A stretch of 8,819 nt of DNA from 66-474 sp036759545 (GTDB lineage: Bacteria > Pseudomonadota > Gammaproteobacteria > Xanthomonadales > Rhodanobacteraceae): contig DAIOUL010000092.1 in NCBI GenBank assembly GCA_036759545.1, forward strand, positions 1-8,819. Reading direction: 5' to 3'. A program made the translations under genes and the position numbers. Shown here piece by piece: positions 1 to 5,564 of the stretch; within the stretch, counting starts at the first letter, position 1; each line of letters begins with the position of its first letter. Below the pieces are notes generated by a model. The model was not told the DNA's origin. It saw only the letters and a list, made by a program, of their open reading frames with translations, and did not search any database.

Positions 1-2
1 TC

Positions 3-965
3 TATCTGGAAACGCGCGACGAACGCGGCGACTGGAACGGCATCCGCATCGATCGCCTGAAGGACAAGCTCGGCACGCGTGAATTGCCGACCGCTGAAAT
101 CCATTTGAACGACGCGCCCGCGACGCTGGTCGGCGAGCCCGCGCACGGCGTGCGCGCGGTCGTGCCGGTGCTGCAGGTGACGCGCCTTTGGAATTCGGTC
201 GGCGCGCTCGCGACCATGCGCCGCTGCATCGCGTTGATCCGCGACTACGCGCAGCGGCGCATCGTGTTCGGAAAGCCGCTGATCGAGCAGCCGCTGTACG
301 CAGACATGCTGGCCTCGATGCAGGCGGAGTTCGAAGCGTCTTTCCAGTTGGTCTTCCATGTCGCCGAATTGATGGGCCGCGTGCAGGCGCGCCAGGCGAG
401 CGAAGAGCAACAGCACCTATTCCGCATCCTGACGCCGCTGGCAAAGCTGTGGACCGGAAATCTCGTGGTGCGCATTGCTTCGGAAACCGTTGAAGCTTTC
501 GGCGGCATGGGTTATCTGGAGGACAGCGGCATTCCGCAACTGCTGCGCGATGGGCAGGTATTCCCGATCTGGGAAGGCGCCGGCAACGTGCAGGCGCTCG
601 ATGCGCTGGCTGCGTTGCGGAAACACGGCACGGCACCCCTGCAAAACGCGCTGCGAGGCCTGTTGACTCAGGCGCAAGGCAACGAAGTCGCAGCCGCCGC
701 GCAATTGGCGGAACAGGCGCTGGCCGCCGTGGAAACCCGTTTGCGCAACGCGAGCAATGAAGCCATGGCGCGCGGCGTGGCCGTCACCTGCGCGCGCGCG
801 TTCGCCGCCGCGCTGCTGGCACGGCACGCGGAATGGTCGCTGCGCGCGCAGGCCGACCCGCGTCCGCTTTCGGCCTTGCACCGCCTTTGCGCGCATGGAC
901 TCATCCGGTTGCAGAACCATTCGCAAACCGAAGCGCGCTCGCTGGCGACGGATTTGTATGCGTAG
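3..965 (+). CDS. AidB-like acyl-CoA dehydrogenase family protein, C-terminal part (5' end outside window)
   Basis: This is an FAD-dependent acyl-CoA dehydrogenase-fold protein. 320 codons are visible, reading in from the left edge and ending at TAG 963-965. Seen: KLGTRELPTAE (fragment residues 23-32), TRLWNSVGALATMRR (60-74), DYAQRRIVFGKPLIEQPL (81-98), EAFGGMGYLED (164-174) and FPIWEGAGN (187-195). E191 of this fragment aligns with the catalytic-base position of acyl-CoA dehydrogenases. The run R-I-V-F-G-x-P-L-I-x-Q-P-L and the IWEG-G-N motif followed by a roughly 120-residue helical tail match E. coli AidB, a member of the adaptive response to alkylation, better than short/medium-chain beta-oxidation enzymes. 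AidB binds DNA through its C-terminal region and its physiological substrate is uncertain. No neighbour supports an alkylation-repair role here. The gene converges on tgt across a repeat-filled junction. An ordinary acyl-CoA dehydrogenase is the alternative, so no symbol is given. Confidence 0.85.
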   Translation, partial: YLETRDERGDWNGIRIDRLKDKLGTRELPTAEIHLNDAPATLVGEPAHGVRAVVPVLQVTRLWNSVGALATMRRCIALIRDYAQRRIVFGKPLIEQPLYADMLASMQAEFEASFQLVFHVAELMGRVQARQASEEQQHLFRILTPLAKLWTGNLVVRIASETVEAFGGMGYLEDSGIPQLLRDGQVFPIWEGAGNVQALDALAALRKHGTAPLQNALRGLLTQAQGNEVAAAAQLAEQALAAVETRLRNASNEAMARGVAVTCARAFAAALLARHAEWSLRAQADPRPLSALHRLCAHGLIRLQNHSQTEARSLATDLYA

Positions 966-995
966 AGCCTCGCACCTCGAAAAGCGGATTACCAA

Positions 996-1140
996 CACCA
1001 TCCCCACCCAACCGTTGCTAGGCTCGGACTTCCTGTCCTCGCCAAGCAACCCCGCCCTTCGCTCCTGCTCCGGGCGCTCGCTGCGCGCGAACCTGCGGTT
1101 CGCAAGCGCGCAGCATCTCCCTTGAAGGGGAGGGCTAGAG
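996..1140 (+). repeat. Interspersed repeat A: subtype 1, long form
   Basis: Long-form element. It has a head, CACCATCCCCACCCAACC (996-1013), then an internal module of about 105 bp (1014-1116), then an imperfect palindrome CTCCCTTGAAGGGGAG (1117-1132), then the tail GGGCTAGAG ending at 1140. The stretch 1016-1094 recurs in reverse complement in repeat B with one visible mismatch (position 1053), and similarity continues more weakly to the palindrome. It fills most of the convergent gap between the acyl-CoA dehydrogenase gene and tgt. Positions 966-995 before it hold nothing recognisable. The head (CCCAACC) and palindrome arm (GGGGAGGG) match short element C, so A and C are grouped as subtype 1. 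Confidence 0.85.
1080..1114 (+). repeat. Hairpin inside the long-repeat module (copy A)
   Basis: Seen: outer arms GCTGCGCGC (1080-1088) and GCGCGCAGC (1106-1114) are perfect 9-bp complements. Inner arms GAACC (1089-1093) and GGTTC (1097-1101) close a 3-base loop, and GCAA forms a one-sided bulge. In repeat B the outer stem survives as 8 bp (GCTGCGCG/CGCGCAGC) although the sequence between the arms has several substitutions. The stem is therefore better preserved than the loop region, which hints that folding matters. Two copies are too few to prove this. Confidence 0.6.
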
Positions 1141-1192
1141 CTGCGCGCTTGTCTCCTTCCCCTTCAAGGGGAAGGCCGGGACGGGGATGGTT
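1141..1192 (-). repeat. Interspersed repeat D: subtype 2, short form, overlapping the tgt 3' end
   Basis: Short element in the opposite orientation to A and abutting it tail to tail. Read on the minus strand it has the head ACCATCCCCGTCCCGGCC, then the perfect palindrome CCTTCCCCTT-C-AAGGGGAAGG (plus strand 1155-1175, 10-bp arms around one base), then the tail GGAGACAAGCGCGC. Head and arm (TCCCGGCC, GGGGAAGG) match long element B, defining subtype 2. The tgt stop codon (1166-1164) lies at the palindrome centre, and the last eight codons of tgt lie in this element. Folded as RNA it could protect or terminate the queA-tgt transcript, but no T-run typical of an intrinsic terminator follows. Confidence 0.85.
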
Positions 1193-2330
1193 CTGCATCG
1201 CCGTTGCAGAATGCTGCGTAGAAACTTGCAACGTAATCCTCCAGCTTCCCGGCTTCGATCGCCGCGCGCAATTCGTGCATCAATCTCAAATAGAAATGCA
1301 GGTTGTGGATCGTGGCGAGCTGGCAGCCGAGGATTTCGTTGCAGCGGTCGAGATGCCGCAGGTACGCGCGCGAGAATCCGTTCGTGCAGGCGTAGCACTC
1401 GCAACCTTCTTCTATGACGCGCGTGTCCTGCGCGTACTGCGCGTTGCGGATGCGCAGCGTGCCGGATCGGGTGAACATGAAGCCGTTGCGCGCGTTGCGC
1501 GTCGGCATCACGCAATCGAACATGTCGATGCCGCGGCGCACGGCTTCCACGATATCCTGCGGCCGGCCCACGCCCATCAGATAGCGCGGCCTGTCTTGCG
1601 GTAGCAACGGCACGACCGCATCCAGCGTGGCATTGCGCTCGGCTTCGGATTCGCCGACCGCCAGGCCGCCGATCGCATAACCGTCGAAGCCGATGTCGAT
1701 CAGCTCGCGCGCCGACTGCGCGCGCAAGTCGGCGTGCACCCCGCCCTGCACGATGCCGAACAGCGCATTGGGATTTTGCAGATCATCGAACGCGCGACGC
1801 GAACGCGCGGCCCAGCGCATGGACAATTCCATCGACTCGCGCACGCGCGTGTGCGTGGCCGGCGCGCCGTTTTCCAGCACCGGCGGACATTCGTCGAAAG
1901 CCATCACGATGTCGGAATCCAGCACCGTCTGGATACGCATCGATTCTTCGGGCGAGAGGAACACGCGTGCGCCATCCACCGGCGAAGCGAAGGTCGCGCC
2001 CTCTTCCGTGATCTTGCCGCGCTCGCTCAACGAAAAAACCTGGAAGCCGCCGGAGTCGGTGAGGATCGGGCCGTTCCAGCCGATGAAGCGATGCAGGCCG
2101 CCGAATTTTTCGATCACTTGCAGCCCCGGCCGCAGCCAGAGATGGAACGTGTTGCCGAGGACGATCTGCGCGCCGACTTCCTTCAGATCGCGCGGCGTCA
2201 TCGCCTTCACCGAACCGTAGGTTCCGACCGGCATGAAGCACGGCGTGTCGATCGTGCCGCGCGGCAGCGTGATGCGCGCGCGACGGGCGGGGCCATCGAT
2301 GGCCAGCGTTTCGAATCGCAGCGCGCTCAT
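1164..2330 (-). CDS. tgt: tRNA-guanine transglycosylase (queuine tRNA-ribosyltransferase)
   Basis: Cytoplasmic base-exchange enzyme that replaces guanine-34 of GUN-anticodon tRNAs (Asp, Asn, His, Tyr) with preQ1, supplying the substrate for QueA. The protein has 388 residues, slightly longer than the 375 of E. coli. Seen: ILTDSGGFQVFSL with the general-base Asp at 92; FGIVQGG at 191-197; GGLAVGE at 221-227; FDCVMPTRNARNG with the nucleophile Asp at 272; and a zinc site formed by C310, C312, C315 (GCECYAC) and H342 (TIHN). The ATG at 2330 overlaps the queA stop (ATGA) and has GAGGTG seven bases upstream; the frame stays open further upstream only as a shadow inside queA. Oddity: the final residues PSPSRPSP and the stop codon are encoded by an interspersed repeat, so the native C-terminus has probably been replaced. 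All catalytic and zinc residues precede this tail, so the enzyme should be active. Confidence 0.97.
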   Translation of the reverse strand: MSALRFETLAIDGPARRARITLPRGTIDTPCFMPVGTYGSVKAMTPRDLKEVGAQIVLGNTFHLWLRPGLQVIEKFGGLHRFIGWNGPILTDSGGFQVFSLSERGKITEEGATFASPVDGARVFLSPEESMRIQTVLDSDIVMAFDECPPVLENGAPATHTRVRESMELSMRWAARSRRAFDDLQNPNALFGIVQGGVHADLRAQSARELIDIGFDGYAIGGLAVGESEAERNATLDAVVPLLPQDRPRYLMGVGRPQDIVEAVRRGIDMFDCVMPTRNARNGFMFTRSGTLRIRNAQYAQDTRVIEEGCECYACTNGFSRAYLRHLDRCNEILGCQLATIHNLHFYLRLMHELRAAIEAGKLEDYVASFYAAFCNGDAEPSPSRPSP

Positions 2331-3364
2331 GCCTGCGCACCTCGTGGCCAGATCAACATCGCATCGCCATAAGAGAAGAACCGATAGCGCTGTTCGACCG
2401 CATGCTTGTACGCCGCGAGAATCAACTCGCGCCCGGCGAACGCCGACACCAGCATCAGCAGCGTGGATTCGGGCAGGTGGAAATTGGTGATCAGCGCGTC
2501 GATGCTTTCGATCCGGTAGCCCGGCACGATGAAGATGCGGGTTTCGCCAGCGAAAGGCTTCAGTTCGCCGCCGGCGCGCGCGGCTTCCAGCGCGCGCACC
2601 ACCGTGGTGCCGACCGCGATCACGCGGCCGCCGCGCGCGCGCGTCGCGCGGATTTTCTCCACCAGTTCCGCGCCGACATTCAACCACTCGCGGTGCATCT
2701 CGTGGTCTTCCACGCGCTCGCTGCGCACCGGCTGGAACGTACCCGCGCCGACGTGCAAGGTGACGTAGCCGAAATCGATTCCGCGTGCGCGCAGTTCGTC
2801 CAGCAGCGGCCGATCGAAATGCAGTCCGGCGGTCGGTGCGGCCACCGCGCCCGGTGCGCGCGCGTACACGGTCTGGTAGCGCTCCGCGTCGCTTGCCTGC
2901 GCTTCGCGCGTGATGTACGGCGGCAGCGGCATGCGTCCGATCCGCGCCAGCAGTTTTTCCAGCGGTTCACCGGATTCGAAATGCAATTCGAAGAACGGAC
3001 CGTCGCGTCCCAGCACGCGCACGCGCGTGCCATCATCCAGTACCAGTTGCGAACTTTCGCGCGGCTTGCGGCTGACGCCGAGTTGCGCGCTGGCGCTGTG
3101 CGCGCCGGTGATGCGCTCAAGCAGGATTTCGACCGCGCCGCCGGATTCCTTGCGCGCGAACAGCCGCGCCGGCAGTACGCGCGTGTCGTTGAACACCAGC
3201 AGGTCGCCCGCGCGCAACAGTAGCGGCAGTTCGCGGAACATGCGGTCCTGCCATTCCCCGCGCGCGGCATCCAGAACCAGCAACCGGCTGGCGCTGCGCT
3301 CGCGCAAGGGCTCCTGCGCGATCAGCTCGGGCGGCAGGTCGTAGTGGAAGTCGGATTTTTTCAA
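2327..3364 (-). CDS. queA: S-adenosylmethionine:tRNA ribosyltransferase-isomerase
   Basis: Transfers and isomerises the ribosyl part of SAM onto preQ1-34 in tRNA, giving epoxyqueuosine; it follows Tgt in queuosine synthesis and acts in the cytoplasm. Seen: LVFNDTRVLPARLFARK (residues 56-72), AAPTAGLHFD (175-184), TLHVGAGTFQPVR (202-214), HEMHREW (221-227), VGTTVVRALE (251-260), TNFHLPESTLLMLVSAF (293-309) and FFSYGDAMLI (329-338), all typical of the family. Start choice: homology begins at KKSDFHYDL, so the TTG at 3364-3362 is preferred and gives 345 residues (E. coli has 356). The only upstream in-frame ATG (3448) would add residues encoded by repeat B. No convincing Shine-Dalgarno precedes the TTG. 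It overlaps the stop of an 11-codon ORF (3396-3361). The gene is transcribed with tgt through a 4-bp overlap. Confidence 0.96.
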   Translation of the reverse strand: MKKSDFHYDLPPELIAQEPLRERSASRLLVLDAARGEWQDRMFRELPLLLRAGDLLVFNDTRVLPARLFARKESGGAVEILLERITGAHSASAQLGVSRKPRESSQLVLDDGTRVRVLGRDGPFFELHFESGEPLEKLLARIGRMPLPPYITREAQASDAERYQTVYARAPGAVAAPTAGLHFDRPLLDELRARGIDFGYVTLHVGAGTFQPVRSERVEDHEMHREWLNVGAELVEKIRATRARGGRVIAVGTTVVRALEAARAGGELKPFAGETRIFIVPGYRIESIDALITNFHLPESTLLMLVSAFAGRELILAAYKHAVEQRYRFFSYGDAMLIWPRGAQA

Positions 3365-3394
3365 GCAGAGAAGGGAGACGAGTAACGAGGGCGC

Positions 3395-3426
3395 ATTGTA
3401 AGCGTGCTTTGCTCCTTCCCCTTCAA
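3395..3426 (-). promoter_or_regulatory. Tentative queA promoter at the repeat edge
   Basis: On the minus strand TACAAT (3400-3395; one mismatch to TATAAT) lies about 30 bases before the queA TTG. TTGAAG (3426-3421) is the only -35-like hexamer near it and comes from the palindrome of repeat B. The spacer is 20 bases, longer than the 16-18 normally preferred, so the pairing is weak. It is listed because queA needs a promoter in 3365-3632 and most of that interval is repeat. Confidence 0.2.
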
Positions 3427-3553
3427 GGGCGAAGCTGCGCGTTCGCAAATCGAAGGTTCGCGCGCAGCGAGCGCCCGGAGCAGGAGCGAAGGGCCGGGTT
3501 GCTTGGCGAGGACAGGAAGTCCGAGCCTAGCACCGGCCGGGATGGGGATGGTG
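3402..3553 (-). repeat. Interspersed repeat B: subtype 2, long form
   Basis: Inverted partner of repeat A. Read on the minus strand it has the head CACCATCCCCATCCCGGCC, then the roughly 105-bp module shared with A, then the palindrome CGCCCTTGAAGGGGAAGG (one mismatched position), then the tail GGAGCAAAGCACGC reaching about 3402. The head, palindrome arm and tail follow short element D rather than A, so the module is shared across subtypes. It lies between the 3' end of the amidohydrolase gene and the 5' end of queA, and its edge is close enough to queA to affect that gene's promoter or leader. Confidence 0.85.
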
Positions 3554-3570
3554 CTGATCGGTGACTTGAA

Positions 3571-3615
3571 AACCATCCCCACCCAACCCTCCCCTTGAAG
3601 GGGAGGGCTAAGAGC
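3571..3615 (+). repeat. Interspersed repeat C: subtype 1, short form
   Basis: Head ACCATCCCCACCCAACC (3572-3588) runs straight into the perfect palindrome CCCTCCCCTT-G-AAGGGGAGGG (3587-3607), followed by the tail GGGCTAAGAGC. It lacks the 105-bp module and so shows the simple form of the element. It lies head to head with repeat B across about 18 bases. The two heads (3540-3552 and 3572-3584) are complementary at 12 of 13 positions and could form a hairpin. It starts 17 bases past the amidohydrolase stop, where it could act as a 3' stabiliser for that transcript. Confidence 0.85.
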
Positions 3616-3632
3616 AGACGCACTTCTGCGGC

Positions 3633-5432
3633 TCAATCCACGTGATTGAACTCCGGCATCGGTTCGAACAACTGTCCGCTGCGCCAGTTCTCCGCGCCGT
3701 CTTTCTTGTAGACGATCTTGCCGCCGACGATGGTGTACAGCACGCGCGTGCGCAGGATGTCGTCGGCCGGAATGGTCAGCAGATTCCCCGAGAACACGTC
3801 CATGTCCGCGCGCTTGCCGACCGTGAGCGAACCCAGATCTTTGTCTTCGTACACCGCGTAGGCGTTGTTCCAGGTGTAGTCGCGCAGCGCTTCCTCGCGC
3901 GTCTTCACCTGCTCCGGAAAGAACAGCGTGCCGTTGCCTTCGCGGCGCGTGACCGCGCAATAAAAACCGGGAATGGGATTGGTGTCTTCCACGTCGGTGT
4001 CGCTGCCGTCCAGCACCATCGCACCGGATTCAATCAGCGAATGCCAGACGTACGCACCCTGCTTCGCGCGCTGCTCGCCCAAGCGCGGCACCACCACCGG
4101 CGCATCGGAACAGGCGTGGATGGATTGCATCGAGGCGATCACGCCCAGTTGCGCGAAGCGCGGGATGTCGGCGGGATCGAGATGCTGCGCGTGTTCGATC
4201 CGCCAGCGCAGCGCGTGCGCGGCCGGATCCTGCTCGAAAATCTTCTGGAACAGATCCAGCACCTCGCGGTTGGCGCGGTCGCCTATCGCGTGCACCGAAA
4301 GCTGGAAGTCGTCGCGCGCGGCGATCCGCGCCATGCTGTCGATATCGGCCATCGGCACCACGTTCTTGCCGATGATGTCGGGCGTGTCGCTGTAGGGCTT
4401 CAGCATCCAGCCGCTGCGCGTGCCCAGCGCGCCGTCGGACAATACCTCGCCGATGCCGCGCACGGTGAAGTGATCGTCCGCGTAGCCGATCGTGCGGTAT
4501 TGCGCGAGGTGCTTGTCGAGATCAGCAACCTTCTCGCCGCCGACGTTGACGTACAGCCGCAACGGAATTCCCTTTTCGGCTTGCTGCTTCAGCCAGTCGA
4601 TGGTTTCGAAATCCTCGCCCATGTCCACGAAACCGGTAATGCCCTTGCTGATTTCGTTCTGGATCGCGAGTTGCAGCGCGCGTTCGCGGCGCGCCTGCTC
4701 TTCCTGCGGCGGCAGCTTGTCGAGATAGCGCTGGTAGGCGGCGTATACCGGATCGCTCGCGGTGTCGCGCAACATGCCGATCGGATTGCCCTGTTTGTCG
4801 CGCACGATGGTGCCGCCGGGCGGATCGGGCGTGTTGCGCGTAATGCCGGCGAGCTTCAGCGCCATCGCGTTGACGTAGATGCCGTGGCCGCTGGTGTGGT
4901 TCAGCAGCACGGGATTGTTCGGCGACACCGCATCGAGGCTCGCCGGCAGCGGCAGTCCTTCGATGTTCGGCTGCGGCACGGGCTTCCATTTGCCCTCATG
5001 CCAGCCGCTGCCGACGATCCACTGTCCTGGTTTCGCTTTGGCGACGGCGGCTTTCACCATCGCGACGATTGCGTCCCAGTTGGGCGCCTTGCCGAGGTCG
5101 AGTTCCATCAACGCGTGGCCGGTATCCATCAGATGCCCGTGGCCTTCGATGAAACCGGGCGTGACGAAGGCGCCGCGCAGATCGAGCGTCTGTGTTTTCG
5201 GTCCGATGTATCGCGCCATTTCCGCATCCGAACCGATCCCTTCGATGCGGCCATCGCGGATCGCAATCGCCTGCACCTGCGGCTGCAGCGGGTCGAGCGT
5301 GGCGATCACCCCATTGCGCAGCACCAGATCGGCACTGGGCAATTTCGGCGGAAAGCCCGCAATCGGCGCGGAAGCCGCGAGTGCGGCTACTGAAACGAAG
5401 AGCGCAGCAAAACCCAAGGCACGGAAGCGCAT
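3633..5432 (-). CDS. Exported metal-dependent amidohydrolase (YtcJ-like, Amidohydrolase_3 family)
   Basis: A 599-residue hydrolase of the amidohydrolase superfamily. Seen: an N-terminal signal peptide (MRFR, hydrophobic 6-20, likely cleavage after ALAASA near residue 22), so it is probably periplasmic; the N-terminal beta-sandwich strand LVLRNGVIATLDP (36-48); the metal-binding HGH at 98-100 in TPGFIEGHGH; a distal metal-site His in HAIGDRA (381); EHAQH (413-417); and the Asp in LDGSD (478). The end, LGSLTVGKRADMDVFSGN (533-550), returns to the beta-sandwich typical of the fold. The family cleaves C-N bonds in diverse substrates; the well-studied relative NfdA is an N-substituted formamide deformylase. 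The substrate here cannot be read from sequence. GAGGGG lies 8 bases before the ATG, behind a plausible sigma-70 promoter. It is divergent from the cardiolipin synthase gene and separated from queA by repeats. Confidence 0.92.
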   Translation of the reverse strand: MRFRALGFAALFVSVAALAASAPIAGFPPKLPSADLVLRNGVIATLDPLQPQVQAIAIRDGRIEGIGSDAEMARYIGPKTQTLDLRGAFVTPGFIEGHGHLMDTGHALMELDLGKAPNWDAIVAMVKAAVAKAKPGQWIVGSGWHEGKWKPVPQPNIEGLPLPASLDAVSPNNPVLLNHTSGHGIYVNAMALKLAGITRNTPDPPGGTIVRDKQGNPIGMLRDTASDPVYAAYQRYLDKLPPQEEQARRERALQLAIQNEISKGITGFVDMGEDFETIDWLKQQAEKGIPLRLYVNVGGEKVADLDKHLAQYRTIGYADDHFTVRGIGEVLSDGALGTRSGWMLKPYSDTPDIIGKNVVPMADIDSMARIAARDDFQLSVHAIGDRANREVLDLFQKIFEQDPAAHALRWRIEHAQHLDPADIPRFAQLGVIASMQSIHACSDAPVVVPRLGEQRAKQGAYVWHSLIESGAMVLDGSDTDVEDTNPIPGFYCAVTRREGNGTLFFPEQVKTREEALRDYTWNNAYAVYEDKDLGSLTVGKRADMDVFSGNLLTIPADDILRTRVLYTIVGGKIVYKKDGAENWRSGQLFEPMPEFNHVD

Positions 5433-5462
5433 CTCGTATCCCCTCGCGGCACGGATCGCGCC

Positions 5463-5491
5463 ATTCTGCGCGCCGGCGGCGCGGGTTTCAA
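5463..5491 (-). promoter_or_regulatory. Candidate sigma-70 promoter of the amidohydrolase gene
   Basis: On the minus strand TTGAAA (5491-5486; 5 of 6 matches to TTGACA) and CAGAAT (5468-5463; 4 of 6 to TATAAT) are separated by 17 bases. Transcription would begin near 5456, leaving a leader of about 24 bases that holds the GAGGGG ribosome site before the ATG at 5432. The rest of the 132-bp divergent gap (5433-5564) shows no equally good promoter facing the cardiolipin synthase gene. Confidence 0.4.
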
Positions 5492-5564
5492 CGCAAGCGC
5501 CCGCGGATCGACGCGCTCGCTCGGATCGTGTGATGATCGCGCGGTCACAGGAGGGTGCGCGCGG

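Noticed and set aside
1155..1175. Intrinsic (Rho-independent) terminator at the repeat palindrome
   Set aside because: The stem is good but no T-run follows on either strand, here or at 3587-3607. A role in termination or stabilisation remains possible, but it is not a classical terminator.
996..1192. CRISPR-like array from repeated palindromes
   Set aside because: The repeats are few, differ in length and orientation, and have no regular unique spacers; no cas genes are present.
2331..2687. Upstream in-frame extension of tgt to an ATG at 2687
   Set aside because: The extra residues are an out-of-frame reading of queA with Arg-rich, non-family sequence. The ATG at 2330 with GAGGTG and ATGA overlap is clearly the start.
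3404..3623. Small ORFs on both strands containing LGSDFLSSPSNPALRSC-like or PSLLLRALAARE-like peptides
   Set aside because: The same peptide appears from repeat A at 1018-1125. The frames are open only because the repeat lacks stops there; they are translated repeats, not genes.
3361..3960. 199-residue minus-strand ORF spanning repeat B and the amidohydrolase 3' end
   Set aside because: It overlaps a well-supported gene in another frame and reads through two repeats. Only its last 12 codons (3396-3361) are considered, as a possible leader ORF.
3642..5393. 583-residue open frame on the plus strand
   Set aside because: It is antisense to the amidohydrolase, which has full family motifs and a signal peptide. 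Its composition (rich in Arg, His, Ala, Val) is that of a shadow frame in GC-rich DNA.
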